From NCBI GenBank assembly GCA_022316685.1, contig JAKJHU010000075.1:2666501-2730500 (forward strand): DNA of 64,000 nucleotides. Reading direction: 5' to 3'. Shown one piece after another: positions 35,688 to 49,465 of this stretch. The notes beneath the pieces are model-generated. The model was not told the origin of the DNA. It ran no database searches and was given only the letters and a program-made list of their open reading frames with translations. The DNA is from Progne subis subis (Eukaryota; Chordata; Aves; Passeriformes; Hirundinidae). Position numbers and translations under genes: made by a program. Position 1 is the first letter of the stretch, and each line of letters opens with the position of its first letter.

Positions 35688-37852
35688 CAATGTATTAAAA
35701 TGACCTTGTCTCTTGAGCCTCCTCCCTGCTCTATGCTGGCCCTGTGCCTTAGATTACTTGGAATGTGCTTTAGGAGTAAACAGAGAGGAAACATCAGTTT
35801 CTTCAGCATATTGGCTTGTCTGGAACAGTCAGGTTATCAGCATTACAGGTGTTATCATAGAGGACGACTGGACAAATCCCAGTTTTTAAGAGATTCAGAT
35901 AAAGTAATTTATCTGAAAAAAGGCTGGGCATTCAATTTATGCTCTGTAACATTGCAGTTTGCAGTACATAAAGAGCCTTACCTCCAAACACTAAGGCTTA
36001 CAAAGGACAAGCTTGTCACATTTAAAATCCTAGGGACCTTAGAGGTTTATCAGTCTTGGTAAATTGAAAGGGATGGACTATGTCATGCACTTTTGCAGTA
36101 GAAAGAAACAAAGAACGAGTTGTGCCTAAAGAGGAAAGATAAGCCTCTCAATTATCAGATAAATGGGAAGAGTTAATGACTCAATTAGGATGCTCTAGAT
36201 AACCGAGGAAGATTTATAATTTGGCAAAGGCTCAGCAAAAAATTGTTTTATGTGTTTTGCAGTGGAAGAATAATTATTCTGCATTTACAGAAAAGGCGTG
36301 TTGGACCTTATCCTGGGTAGTCTTTTTTGCTTACCAGAATTATTCCTTGATTTCAGTTTGACTTCAGGTCCTTAGCAAGTGACCATTATTAACTTCAGAA
36401 GGAGAGACACTGCTCAGAACATGGCGTGATTGCTATACTTACTGAAGCAAATTACGCTTCTGAATTGTCAAAATGTGTGTCACTACATACTGTTTATCTT
36501 TCAGGAACCATCCCCCTCCCCAAGAAACCAATGCTCTTTCCCTGCCCAAAAACTCCTGAAGATGCTATTCACAGTGGAGTTCCCAGGAAGCTTGATAAGA
36601 CAACACAGATCTGTGGGATTTTATGGGGACTTACCTATGACATCTTTACAGTGTCCTGGATTGTGCAAACTCTAAGAGAAAAACCCCAGTTTTATCCTGG
36701 GATCTCAAATCACTGCATAAGCTGATAGAATTTTTACTATCACAAGTGGAGAAATAGAAAAATAAGGGTTTTCTTTCCAAGATTTTACAGTGGTCTTTTC
36801 CTCCACTGGATATTATGAATGGGTGCAAGTCCATAAGGAAAAAAGGAGAATTAAGCCACTAAGCACATACAGCATTAGCATGTAACAAGTGTACTGGTGT
36901 TTTTAACAGGCTATATCAAACTGAAACAAAAGGCTTGATCATACTGAGTTTGCAAAAGGTCAGTGTGTTGATGTTATAAATCATACTGTTCTGAGCACTT
37001 TTAGTTTTGGCTTTCTTAAGAATCCTTGCAGAGTGATTGCAATCACAGGGCTGTGAGGAGGCCAGTTCATTAAATTGCTGACTTGGCTCCTGGCAGATGT
37101 TTCAGGCAGGTGTTCTGTGCAGAGCAGGGAGTTTTCTTTCTTCTGTGGCGTGTTGCACTGAGGGTCAGAGGTGACACCTCAATGGCAAGGTCTCAACTGC
37201 ATGGCAAGTCTCAGAGGTGTTTGTTAAGGGAGAAAAAGAATTCAGTCTCCTTAAAATTTATGTACTGCAAAAGATAACTGCACCTGCAGACTGCTTCTCT
37301 TATTGGAAACACATGGTGGCTGTTGGAAGAAATATAAAATGCTACTCTGTAGTTCCTGTTGAGAATATACAGGAACTCCAAATGATCAGTATTAGACCAG
37401 AGATACCTGAATGATTCATGATTCCAATAGTACACAGTTCTGGTACAAAGTGTATGTTTTCATCATATGCTTAGGGATTTGTGTAAATCCACATGTGTTT
37501 AAAAATTTACTGTGGCTGGTGTTGTATTACCATCCAACAGTTGTCTTGTATAATATAATGTATGCCAGTAGGCATTCCCAATGACCCAGCTAGTTCATAA
37601 TTAGAAAAGGTTAGTCCAGTCTTTCCTGGCCACCTGTATGTTGGCTTTGTAACTTTCCAAATGGAAAGAGCAAAGATAGATTCTTCTATATGCTGGAAAT
37701 GCTGTAAAGTGGACCACCCATATTAGAGAATCTTCTGCTTTAGACAACCACTGTAGGTTTACTGGGTAAAAAATGTTTTGTTCTTGCTAGAAATAGCCTC
37801 CGGCAAACAAGTTTTAGTCGCTTCATGTTACATTAGTCAGGTATAAATATTA
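35688..37852. other. non-coding, no gene recognised
   Basis: Includes most of the window's longest open frame (163 codons, 35571-36062), whose product matches nothing I know and which runs through the hairpin. A 99-codon frame lies at 36426-36725. Neither shows domain motifs. No repeats recognised. Confidence 0.5.
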
Positions 37853-37912
37853 GAGTAATAGAATGATTGGTGTTGGAGGGGACATTACAGGTCTTCCAGT
37901 GAATCTACATAG
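37853..37912 (-). mobile_element. short CR1 3'-end remnant, minus orientation
   Basis: The stretch AGTAATAGAATGATTGGTGTTGGAGGGGACATTACAGGTCTTCCAGTG (in pieces) matches the reverse complement of the CR1 3' end (ATAGAATGGTTGGGTTGGAAGGGACC... pattern). Only about 60 bases are recognisable. Short and diverged, so less certain than the other copies. Confidence 0.55.
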
Positions 37913-39404
37913 TCATATTGAGAAATCCATTTTAAGTACTAGCAATGAGAACTTTTTCCAGCTGACAATTAATAGGGCCAATGATGCTGGCTGGCAAATT
38001 TGTCAAGAAAAACAACAGGGTTTCTATAGTTGGAATGATATTTTTCAGAACACTTAATATTTGCTGCAGCTGCATTCTGTTCTCACAAATTATGACTTGC
38101 TGCCAACCACAAAGCCCTGATGGAGAAACACTGAACAGCATTTGATTCAGTTCTTTATGAAATATTTTTATACCCATCAGACAGTGTACTGCTGAAGGTT
38201 ATCAAGACTTCTACAGTCATATTTACCAAAGGACAACAAGGATCCCTATGAGGCTTGACATTATCTACAAAGTCTCTGATGGAGGTAAAAAAACCAATGC
38301 AGAAATGTTATCTCTAAGTAGAGTATGAGGGCAATGTGGTGCAGAACTGAATTCAGACCTGGTAGCATGGTGGGTGAGGAGCCATCTAAACTAAGCAGGC
38401 AGCAAACATTGAGAATAGGAGATGTTTTTAACCCTATTTCTTTTCATAACTTCTCTTTTGATTTTATAACGATGAACCTTGTCCAACTGGGATGGTTTAA
38501 AAATTAAGCAATATTGCGGGATTTTATAGATAGCATTTTTTTAAACTTTCAGACAAGAATAGAGAAGAGGGATAAGAATAGAGAAGAGGAGTTTAGGGGT
38601 TTTTTTTACTGTATTTCTCTTTGTAGTACTCAGCACTATCTAGGATTTGGGAAACACAATTTTAGTTCCTTTTCTATCTGAAAAAATTCACTCCCACTCT
38701 GCCACTAAGGTGAGAGAGCTTAGACCACTTAGACTACATTTACATCCCTTGCATTAAAGAACAAGGTATTAACTCTTTCTGTTAAATTGTGTTAACAATT
38801 TCAAAATTAGACACATGGGACACATTTGAAAGCATAAATTCTTCAGTTAGCTTGCTAGGCTCTGCTCATTATTGTTATTATGATGCTAATGTTTTATGTG
38901 GATCATATAAATTCTGCTTTAGGGAACATCTTTATGTGCTGCCCATCTTGTGTACTTTGCTCAGATTGGTCAATCATTTGAGTCTCACATTAGGACACAC
39001 ATATAGAAACCCACGTATGAATCTCTCATCACTTGCACTATGAATCTGAATGTTTTAAAGATTTTAATATTTAAGATCTTTAAATATTTTAAAGATGTTT
39101 CAGCTGTTTTAATTTGAACCAGAATATGCAGCATTTCAAGTATCAAGAAGCTTTCTGCTTTTCTAATTTCCCAATGTATAGAAGTATCATTTGGAGATTT
39201 TAGTACATTACCTTAACACGATGCTGTTTTATCCTGTTTAGAAGAAAATGCATAGTCATACAATAAAACAATACAAAATATTCCCAGTGCTATTTTATTT
39301 TACTAATTCTGCAAGTGTATTTCTGTAATCTTTCCTTATAAACAGGATAAAAGATTTCCCAGATGAGATGTAATGTTAAAGTAAGGTTTTTTCCTGCTAA
39401 ATAA

Positions 39405-39482
39405 ATGCAACCCCCCCAAAAAACCCAACCAAGTAAATAAACAAACACCAAACAAAACCCCCACAAACAAACAAACACAACC
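39405..39482 (-). repeat. A/C-rich (CAAA)n-type low-complexity tract
   Basis: Degenerate ACAAACAAAC and CCCCCC segments; on the minus strand this is (GTTT)n/G-rich. It lies about 170 bases before an opposite-strand copy of the same type of repeat (39648-39778). Confidence 0.8.
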
Positions 39483-39647
39483 AGAAAAGGTCCCCTCCAA
39501 CCTAATCATAAAAAAGGAATTTTTTAATGAGTAAAATATTTTAAGTATAATCACTTTATACAGCATAGGTGACTTCTTACACATTGTCAGGTGAATCTGG
39601 TCCTTGACTGTGACAAAAAATGAGAGTGTGATTGATTTTTTCCAGGG

Positions 39648-39778
39648 TGTTTGTTTGTTTGTTTGTTTGTGGGTTTTTTGGTTTTGGTGGTTTTTTGTTT
39701 GTTTGTTTGTTTGTTTGTTGTTTTTTTGGGGTGTGTGTGTGTGTGTGTGTGTGTTTTGTTTTGGTTTTTTTTTTTTTT
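39648..39778 (+). repeat. (GTTT)n and (GT)12 compound microsatellite
   Basis: GTTT units at 39648-39671 and about 39697-39719, twelve GT units at 39731-39754, then a T-rich run. It is compound and probably highly variable. The open frames across it are artefacts of the repeat. Confidence 0.92.
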
Positions 39779-42700
39779 CTTTTCAGGGTGGAACTCTTTC
39801 TTTATAAATAGCTTGAGACCCATGAAAGACTGCTCTTACTCAGTGTTGCAAATAACAGCAAGATGTATATAGAGCACCCTGTTCTGCAGATTAATTCTGA
39901 TGTGTGCAAAGTCCCATTTACATGAATGTCACCTTCTAAGTTAGCAGCTCACTTTGCATCTCCTTGTCTGTGTAATAATTTTTATTTTCTTCTCTTTAGC
40001 TTCATCTCTGCCAGTTTTTACATATTCATCAGTTACAATATTCATTGTCTGACCATTATTCCTGGCCAAGCTTCCAGGAAACAAATGAATCTGTAATTCA
40101 CTTGTAGCATGATACATTTTACATTTAAACCATTGGTAGCTTGAGGAAGCTATTGGTGAGAACAATATTCTAAAGATGCAAGAATTTTAGTTTTCTTTCT
40201 CAACACTACTCAGACTCTCTCCACATTAGATAGCTTTCAGCAGGTATGAGCAAGTCATCTGGAACAAAGTAAATGAGTACAAAAACCACCAGATGATTTC
40301 TGCTTGAAGCTCTATGTTTTGTTTCTGCAGCTGAAGGACGGAATTCAGGTTTCATACAGAGAAATTATTAGTTTGGTTCACAGAATAGTCCAATGATCTG
40401 TCATGTAGTATAAATGTTCTTGCTCTGAATGCAGTTCAGAACAGCTAGATTTATTGGTATGAGGTTCTATAGAGGTCATAAGGATGGACACAGGACCTTT
40501 CAGAAACCTTGAGCCCTAGACAGTTGCTTGTTCTAAAAAAACAAGTAAGTATATGGAAACAAACATTGCACTTGAAAGATAAATAAAATCTCAATTAAGG
40601 CTCATCCATAGAGTATATCACAATATGACAAATCATATGGTAATTTGCCAGGTAACCTCCTAATGTAATTAACTGTCTTACTATTTAACTCTACGCAGCA
40701 TTATAAGACAAAGCAGCTGCTATTGACATTAATATTTTATACCAAATCACAGTAGGGTTTCCAACATAGCCAACTTTTCTGCAGAAGCCGTTAGGGAAAA
40801 CAGCTTGTGATTAATTTCAACAACACGTCAACCTGTGACAAAAGAAGGTGAGCCCCCAAACCCAACAAGCTCACTTGTTAAGAAGAGTGTGTGTATAAAA
40901 CTTGCCAAGACACATGATTTAAGAGAACTGACTCATGGATATGCCAGCCAGCTAGGAATTGCAGTGTAGGAGGTCTTTGAGACCTTTCAGCAAGTGTTAT
41001 TGTAATGCTGTTGTGCTGCCTAGGGGCCTTGGCAAAAGCTTAACATACCTTTGTAGAGTGAAAACAATGATAAGATGAATGAAGTATAACAGAATCTAAA
41101 GAAAGAAATTTTTTGCATGTTTGTTGCATAACTCAGGAAGGGTTTGATGGCGTCTTTCTGTAGCACGCTTTGGGTTAGAAGTCATATGTCCAAAAAGCTA
41201 ACCAAAGGAAAAAAGAGCTCTTAAAGGGGGTAAAAAAGTTTTGCTTGTGTCTTAGGGCCACAGAAATCCCCTGTCTATATGAACTGCAGAGTCATTTTGA
41301 TATTTCTGTTCACAAGTAAAAATATGTGACATCAGTAACTCTGAAATATGAAACTGCGGTAACTCTGAAAATCTGTACGTGTGGCAAATGTATTTATATT
41401 TAAATTTATATTATGTATCTGCTTTGCTAAAATGAGCTTGGGAAGTCATAATCTGTTTTCCTAGGTTATCAACTTTTTCTTCATAAAGTAAAACATTTTC
41501 ATCTGCTCCCTTCTCATTCTATCTTCACCCTCTGTTTATTCTTGTTCTGTGGTGGCTTGACAACTAGATCAGGAAGGTAAAACACAGCTAGAGGGGGTGG
41601 ATAAGGAAACTTTGACCTTTCCCCCTCCCCTACACAAATCATAGTAATACATAGGAGGAACTGAGAAACTTGTTCAGTTTACCTTTTTTATAGTGCACAC
41701 ACACTAAAGCTGAAAAATACTTAAAAATTCATATGTAAAAAGAACAATTTATAAACCTGCAAATATTTTATTTCAATAATCTGAGCTCTGAATTTCTGGC
41801 ATAATTTCTGATGCATAGAAGCTGCAAGTCCCTGGCCCCATACCATGTGTATAGGTGTTATTCTGCCTGTAACAGAATATCACAGAAGGAGTTAAACTAA
41901 TCACAGCAATAGCCTTGCTCTCTGCTGTCACCTGATTCTTTCTTTGTCGTCTTGATGGCTTTGCAAAAAAAACCTGATACTGCATTTGGCTCAACAGAAG
42001 CACTCCTGAAAAAATTCAGTGTTCTTTCTGCAAGATGACATTTGTCTTATAGAGCTGAAATGGAGTCGTCATTTCATTTCATCTTGATTGAGAGTAGAAA
42101 CATTTTGAAGGAACATTTTGAACTTCCTTGTGTCTTATATTTGCTGCTTTGGTAGAGTTCCAAGACTAGAAATAAATGTATGGTTTGATCTTGAATACCA
42201 GACATTTCATGATCTATTACTTTGAGGCAGTATATGTATGATTACTTTTTGAGTGATGAGTTTAGGTGGCTTGATTAATCAGTATCCATTTACATTGCTT
42301 AGAAACTTTTGTTTTCCTTGGGAATTTTGGCTTTCTTGGTATATCTGACCTTAAACTTTTCTGATGATCTTCCTTCCAGAAGGAATTGTAGTTCCTATCT
42401 GATCAGCTGGACTGAATTAAATTGCTGTGCCTTTTCAGTTTGAGACACTAGGGTAGATAAGCTGTGTTTATGTCCTTTTGACTTAGTGCCTTGGAAAAAA
42501 TAAAGTATTTCTGTGGAAGTTACTGTCCAGAACATTGCGTATCATATTCCAAGATCCTTAGCAGCATACCAAATTGTATCTAATACCAGAAACTGAAAGT
42601 GGTGCTTCTGCTTGTCTGTTCAGTTAAGCAAGAAAAAACACACATCCAGTGATGTGACTGACATTTCACATTTTCTGTCCTGACACATAAATTTTCATTT

Positions 42701-43370
42701 GGATACTTCATTAACAGTTCCTGAAGTATGTATACACAATGCTATTTTTGCTAGATTCCTGGCATGCAAAATTCATAGCAATGAGAATATTTAGCTTTTG
42801 ATTCCCTTAACTGCATTTTTTGATAATATTTGTCTACCAAGACTATTACCATTAGTTGTATTACATAATAGTTTTCTTGAAAATTGTTGATAGACATATT
42901 AAAAGTCAATATTATATCAGTCATGAATGGTATACTTTTGATAAAATACAAGTTATCTTATAAAACGCAGTAAATTAAGGGAAAATAATGTCATCACCCA
43001 CATATGATACCCATATAACTTCTCTTGTGTTAATCTGTTTTATTTAGCCTACCATAGTTACATGCATCACTTTCCAGCAATTGCTCAAGAATAATCTCTC
43101 ATGATTTTTCAGAGCCACTGTTACCATTATGTCATTTTGAATGGCAAGAATTTATATCAGTCTTTTTTTACTCACTTTGATGTGAGTGAAAGATAAGCAT
43201 GTTATTCTGCCTAGAAAAAAATCAGTAAAATGAAGTAATAGCTGAGTTCTCCTTTTACAGAGATATTTTCCATTTATTTAATATCTAGCATTTCAAGTCA
43301 TTTTTAGTAAGGTGATATGCACTAAAACTCTTTGTTTTCTTTTTCTTTTGCAGGAACAATAACTTTTTTG

Positions 43371-43450
43371 GGTTGTGGTTTTTTTTGGTTTTTTTTTTTT
43401 TTGGTTTTGTTTTTTGGTTTTTTTGGGTTTTTTTTTTTTTTTTTTTTTTG
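43371..43450 (+). repeat. T-rich/GGTTTT low-complexity tract
   Basis: Alternating T runs and GG/GGG with a final run of about 24 T. It produces a spurious Phe-rich or Lys-rich open frame on either strand. Confidence 0.9.
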
Positions 43451-46400
43451 ACATATGTCAGCTTTTCCTCAGTACACTCACTGCCCTTCAAACTCTTTTG
43501 CAAATTATAATCAGTCAAAAAGGATGTTTGCTCCCTGTGCACAGTCAAAAAAATAAATTGTATCCAAAACTACAGCAAAACTTACTCACAAATTTCATAG
43601 CTACACTGCTTAGAGCTCATTTGGATATGGAGAGTGGTTTTATTTTCTATGCAAGACATGAACTAAAGGTATACGGGAATTCCTAATAGGCTGAGATAGC
43701 TAATATATGTTGGAAATTGTTGGAAATACATTTAAGGAAATTATATTGCATCTCTCAGGACATCCAAGGAAGTTTATCTTCTTGTTTTGGATTTTTTTTT
43801 TTTTTTCCTTCTTATTGTTTAGCTGTGTTTTAAGCATTTCAAATCAAGAATGTGAAAATTTACTTTAATTTTGTTGGTCGTTAACCATTTAATAAGACTT
43901 AACTGGGACTATAGAATGCAACAAAATATTCCACAAACTGAAACATTGGTCTGGTTTAATGCTCTGATTTCTGCTTTTGGGAGTCAGTCAAGGAAAAGAC
44001 AGGAAGCACGAAAACAACTTCTGAATTTGGTGATACGATAAAGATTCTAATTTTAGGTTTTGGTTATCTATCCCTTTAAATTAGAGAAAGGGCTAGTTAA
44101 AACCTAAACTGATCCTTTTCAAAGTATTTTTTGCTTCAAGGATTTCAGTTCTATCAAACCTGAGGCAGAGGAATGATAGCCTATTTTAGCTGTAGAAATA
44201 GAGAGAGACTGAGAAATTCTGTATAGAGCTAGAAAGACTTCATAACCTTTACAATATAAGGAAGATCATGAAGACAAAAAGTACGGGAAGGAATGATCTT
44301 TAGCAAGGCACCTTGCAAAGGGAGCTTAATTTACTGAGTTATTTCCTAACCATGGGAGCTGAAGTTCCATCTATATTGCTAAATAAAAGTCCAGGGATTG
44401 ATCTTTTGCTGAAAGGCTGACTGCTGCCAGCTGGCTGTGGTCCACTGTGCTTAGGGCTAGCCACCCCTGCAAGAGATTTGTCTTGGAGAGAGCAAGCTGG
44501 AGTACTCCAAAAAAGAAAAGGAGCCAGGAAGTGCTGTTAACAATTAGGCATTAAGGGTCATAGTGGTCCAGTGCTGACCTCAGTCTTTGGCCCTTTTTTA
44601 AATACTGTACAGAGGTATCCAGCGGGAACTTTAGCCTGGCATTATCCACTGGAAGCCATCTGATTCTCAAGATGAGAGAAGGACATTTCAAACAGAGATC
44701 AGTATCATAACTAGTTCTAGTTTATGAGTCCATATCCAACTCATATCAATTAGAATAAAACTTAAAAATAATGTATTCTTTTTTTTAGCCTATTATCAGA
44801 AATGTTCTTTATGTCCTTCCTGATTTACAATGATTTGTTTTATTTTGTTTTTACTGTTTGCAATGTTATAACAAAGATTATATTGAAAAACTTGAGCTGG
44901 CTCCATGCTTAGTTATAGATTTGACTTTGAATTCTTCTACTGAATGTAATGAGAATATTAAGAAATATTAAGAGCTTTGATGGATTGGGGCCAAGATTAA
45001 CATTTCTAGATAGACTAAGCTATATTTTACATAAGCTTTAACTGAATGTTCACAGTCTTTCTGTGTAATGTTGAAAATGAAAATCAGTCCCAGTTAAGTA
45101 GACTACAGACATTACACAGGGTACCACAGCAGGAAAGGTTAGTTGAAGGTTGTCGGTTTGCTTAATGCTGAATGAAAACAAAAGGCTGTTTCTAAATGTT
45201 TGAAATAATAGGACCATCGTGGATATCAAATCCAGTTTAATCCTCTTTGGCAGCATAATACATTTCTAAAGCCACATAATAAAAGGGTGGAGGGGAAAAT
45301 GATCAGTTGTAACAGGCAGACTAGATTTTGGACCTCTGTATGAAACCTATATGTTTCATACACAATTTAGCAGATGCATTTTTCTTATACATATCCTTAT
45401 AAATTAAAAAATACACTGTTTCTTAAAGACTTTAGTGATTCAGTAATTTTTCTTTCTTCTTCTATATATATTTTTTTTATTATTTCTCCCCAAAGAATTT
45501 TTTTTACCAGTGTTTTTCTTCTGGTGAAACCACCTTTCCAATGTTTCCCCTGAAAAGCTGTGCTTTATAGGACTAACAGCATCAAGCTGACTGTAGGTAT
45601 GTATTGCAAAAAAAGCCCTTTCAAACCCAGGATTTTATTTCCTAGTCTTGAAAATAATGCATTTGATACATTTTTTATTAATGGTCGCTGTTTTTATTCT
45701 TAACTCTGGTGACTTGTAAACTCTCAGGAATTGGGACACATTGCATTAATGCATATAATGCCACTCATTATGTTATTGCAGTCCAAATAAATACTGAAAG
45801 AAAGATCAAAAATCCGGAGCAGAACACCCTGAAAGGTTAGTTTTAAGGCAGACAACACTGGTCTAGAGGTATAATTTCAAGAAGGGAAAATATCAGATGT
45901 GATTGTCTAAGTGCTTGGATAAATAAAAAGGAGAAAAGGGGTATGCAAATTAATGAAGAAATTGTAGAGGTAAAATAGGTCAGAAAGGGACTGCTGGAGT
46001 GAATTCAAACCAAATGTATTCTTGAGAAGAGAGATCAGGGGGAACTGGACTGAAATGCTTCAGGAGACAGTGAAGTGGTTCCTAACAGAGCCCAGCCTTT
46101 AGGTTTGTTTTAGCTGATTGTATGCTCCTTCTAGATCAATGCAGGAAAGAAAATCTTCTTTAACTATTCAGCTTTAGCATCGCCTCTGTGTGAAAACTTG
46201 TTTACCATGGTCTTTATATTAGAAGAGAAATCATAGAGGTTAATACTCCTTAATGTTAATTAACTTTTTTTTTTTTTTTTTTAAATCATCACCATGCCAG
46301 TGGTGAAAAACATGCTTGTAACCAGTGTGTGGACTTGGTTCATTTGCAGAGGTGCAGATTAAGGATGTCATATATGCATTGACACAATTCCTGTTGTAGT

Positions 46401-46909
46401 TTATTTTCCCAGTGATCCATGCGAGTAAGGTCTCTGTAAGCATGAAGCGATACAATCATTAATAACTTTTGTAATCTTTGTAAATGATTCATGGGTAAGG
46501 ACAATTTATCTTGTATTTTGATTTGGTCAGAATCTAGAAAGTGATGGCAATACATTTAATATGTATAAGAAATAAAAATTTCACTTAAACATTTCTGTGT
46601 TTTTTAATCATGTCATGGAAAAATAGCAATAAAATCTGCATGAAAGAATGTTTATTTCAAGAGACAATTGCATGACATTTTCTGTCTTTTTCATTATATT
46701 TGTTTAAGTCTTGAAAGAATTTGGCAATGACTTTGGTTTTATATCTTTACAATCTAAATCAATATTTTTACCATCAAAGGTAGTACATACATAATCTTTT
46801 TGTACAACTTCATGATGAAGAATCTGATAGTAGGAAAATACACAGACACATACATATAACTGTGTTACATAAAATGTATAAATTAATGGCCATTTTGATC
46901 TCTAGTGGG

Positions 46910-47549
46910 TGTTGCAGTGCCTTCTGCGTTGTCTCCACGCTCATTCTGGCTAGCTCAGGCACCGCGGCATGGAAAGGTACGGACAGCTGACCACGCCAGC
47001 TCATCCCATCCTGTGGTGCCTTGGCTCCCACGCGACCTCGGCAGCAGGCACAGGTGGTGCAGGGCAACAACGGTGGAGATAGAAAGGTGGACTCTGCTGA
47101 GCGGGTCACAAGAGTTTATTGGAGCCCTGGTGCGGGACCTCCTGACCTCCAGATAACTGCCCAGGCAGAGCCCCCCAGGCTGCTTGCCAGCAGCTTTTAT
47201 TTGGGGGTGGAACAATGGGAAGAGGCAGGGGGTGAGCAAATCAGGGATCACCAGGGAGGGGTCACATGGATGAATGATATTTTCATAAACCAAACATAAC
47301 TGATGGGGAGGGACACCCTCTGGATCTGACCTATCACTCGATGCCCTTGGGAGAACTTTCTAGCTCCAAGGGAAGGCCCCGAGATGACAGGCAGACCCCA
47401 GAGGAGGGGGGAGTGGGGGATTGACATATAACGGTTGGAGGGGAGAAAAACAGGGAAAGACCATTAGGGGGAACAAACCGGGGTACACAGAATGAACCAT
47501 AAATTAACAGCACATACAATAAAAACAAAACAAATCCCACACCACTACA
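46910..47549 (-). mobile_element. solo ERV LTR, minus orientation, perfect 6-bp target duplication
   Basis: The 640-bp element begins TGTTGCAGTGCC and ends CACCACTACA on the plus strand, flanked by AGTGGG at 46904-46909 and 47550-47555. Orientation is minus: a TATA-like AATAAAAG (minus strand, about 47195-47203) is followed about 75 bases downstream by AATAAA (TTTATT at 47115-47120). This gives U3 47549 to about 47200, a short R, then U5 to 46910. It is much richer in G+C than its surroundings. No retroviral genes adjoin, so it is a solo LTR. The 6-bp duplication fits ERVK-like/alpha-beta retroviruses. It shares blocks with the LTR at 53136-53841 (CCTATCACTCGA at 47330-47341; GAATGAACCATAA at 47490-47502). 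Confidence 0.87.
47115..47120 (-). terminator. LTR polyadenylation signal AATAAA
   Basis: TTTATT on the plus strand reads AATAAA on the minus strand. It lies downstream of the TATA-like box as in a retroviral R region and supports the minus orientation of this LTR. Confidence 0.6.
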
Positions 47550-47555
47550 AGTGGG

Positions 47556-48121
47556 AAATATTAGGAGAGTTTGTTACATTTGAAAATGAGTCATATTTTG
47601 CTGAGATATTTCAGGACTTTTGGACTCTGCTCAGTAAAGTAAGGACTCTAAAATACCAATCTAATTGAAATCACAATTTTTAAAAGAATAAAAGTTTACA
47701 TATAAAATTTCATGCATGACCAAGATCCTGTCTGTGCAGGTCTCTTTTCTAGTGTTAGAGGAGATGTGAATTGGCCATTATGGAGGGCTGTTCAGATCCC
47801 TTTCAGCTGCATTTTGAACTTGATGTTTTTTCATACTTTTTCACATGCGTTTGCCAGATGCAATTCATGTGCTGATTGGATGTATCTGTAAAGTTAAAAC
47901 ACAAATTTTATTGTTTATCTTATTGTAACATAATAATGGTCATTTCATATTTCAATAATGATATGGTTTGGGACTCAAAGTACATGAGTACTCTCAGAAA
48001 AAGAACTTAAAATTCATCCATCTGATGAATGTATAATGCCAGTTTGAGAAATCATGGGGTTTTTGGATGAAATTATCCTTACCTGTGTGCACAGATTAAT
48101 GTGGATTTTGAAACAGAGCAT
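47556..48121. other. non-coding, nothing recognised
   Basis: AT-rich sequence between the solo LTR and the next CR1 copy. Confidence 0.6.
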
Positions 48122-48345
48122 GAATCACAAAATCACAGAATAATTTATGTTGTAAGAGACCTCTTGACATCATTTAATTCTGCTCCCCACTTGAAGCAGA
48201 TCACATTGGTGAGGGCTTTTTCAAATCTTGAAGACCCCTAAGGAGGTAGATCCCATAGCTTCTCTAAGCAACCTGGGCTAGCATTGGACCATTGTCACCA
48301 TAAAAAAAATTTCCCTTTATCTAATCCGAGTCTCCCTGCAGAGAC
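48122..48345 (-). mobile_element. CR1 LINE 3' end, minus orientation
   Basis: Opens with GAATCACAAAATCACAGAAT, the reverse complement of the CR1 tail repeat, then shows degraded 'agagacctcttgacatcat' and 'agcaacctgggctagcat' blocks of the CR1 3' region. About 225 bp are recognisable. It is separate from the next copy at 48791, because each has its own 3' tail. Confidence 0.85.
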
Positions 48346-48790
48346 TATGTCTGTTTCTCTTGAGCACTAAATGTGTTGGGGGCAGTACTTGAGTGCTGAG
48401 GACAGATGTGTACAGCTGATGTGGAATAGACCAACTTTGGTACATTCAACAATGTCCTGCAAAAGTAGGAGGTTGTGCCCAAACTTTGTTGTTGATGGCT
48501 CCTAGCTCATGTCAGCTCTTGTCTAGTCCTTGGAATGGTTTGGGAGTAAAATGTGAAGGCCAAAAATGTACACAGGACATACCAGAGATTCTGCTTGTTT
48601 AACAGTACAGATCAAGTTCCAGAGCCTGGAACTGCTGAAATGAAATACCTTTTCCCTTGATACACTCTTTATTTTCCGTGTCATCATCAGTACCTCTTGG
48701 TGGAACATACTAGAGTTTTTAAGGCTTGGAGACTGGATTTACCCTGAGGAAACTCTCAATCGGTGGGGTAAACTAATCCATTTTCATAAT
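48346..48790. other. non-coding spacer between two CR1 copies
   Basis: Does not resemble CR1 by eye. No gene seen. Confidence 0.5.
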
Positions 48791-49465
48791 ACAATCATGG
48801 AGTAATTTTAGCTGGGAGAAACCTTTAAAGGTCATCTAGATGAATCACTCTGCAATTAGTGTGGACATTTTCCCCCAGATCACAAAGCTTCATCCAACTT
48901 GACCCTGACTGTTTTCGGGGATGAGGTATCTACCACCTCCCTGGACAACCTTCTCTAGTTCCCTCATTGTAAAAATTTTTTATTTCATATTTCTTGTCTA
49001 AATCAACTCTTTGGTTTAAATCCATTACCCCTTGTCTTATTGCAATAGACCTTGCTAAAATTTTGTCCCCATCTTTCCCATAAACCCTGTTTAAGTACTG
49101 AAAACCTGTAATAAGGTTTCCCCAGGGCCTTCTTTTCTCCAATCTGAACAACCCAAGTTCAGCCTTTCCTCATAGGAGGGGGGCTCCAGTCCTTTGATAA
49201 TTTTTGTGTTCCTCCTCTGAACTCATTCCACCAGGTCCACTGATTTCCTTGTGTTGGGAGCTCCCGAGCTGCATGCAGGACTCCAGGTGGGGTCTCATGG
49301 GAGTGTATCAGAGGGGGAACATCACCTCCCTCAACCTGCTGTCTATATTCCTTTTGATGCAGCCTGAGACATGATTGGCTTTTTGGGCTGCAAGTTCATC
49401 TCTGCTGTCTTTTAAGCTCTTTCTCAGCTGTTGCTGGCTTGCCCCTGTATTTTGATCAGGTCTTT
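48791..49465 (-). mobile_element. CR1 LINE fragment, minus orientation
   Basis: Begins with the CR1 tail (ACAATCATGGAGTAATTTTAGCTGGGAG), then typical minus-strand CR1 text: 'ggtcatctaga', 'accacctccctggacaacct', 'ccccttgtcttattgcaa', 'ctccaggtggggtctcatggga', and 'agacatgattggctttttgggctgcaag'. The left 3' end is kept and the copy is truncated at about 49465. The 73-codon minus frame at 48930-49151 is part of the CR1 3' region and not a gene. Confidence 0.93.

Larger units (their letters stand above)
37913..46903. other. long non-coding stretch, no gene recognised
   Basis: AT-rich DNA with the simple repeats listed separately. It also has a T18 run (46265-46282) and an exact POU octamer followed by TAAT (ATGCAAATTAAT, 45943-45954). 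A G+C-richer patch at 44390-44690 has no recognised identity. Open frames are short or are translations of low-complexity tracts. Confidence 0.55.

Noticed and set aside
35571..36062. Longest open frame in the window (163 codons, plus strand)
   Set aside because: No recognisable domain, composition typical of chance translation, and it runs straight through a perfect hairpin. One frame of this length is expected by chance in 64 kb.
39587..39872. Open frames of 67-78 codons on both strands
   Set aside because: Translations of GTTT and GT microsatellites.
43285..43686. Lys-rich minus and Phe-rich plus frames
   Set aside because: Produced by the poly(T)/GGTTTT tract.
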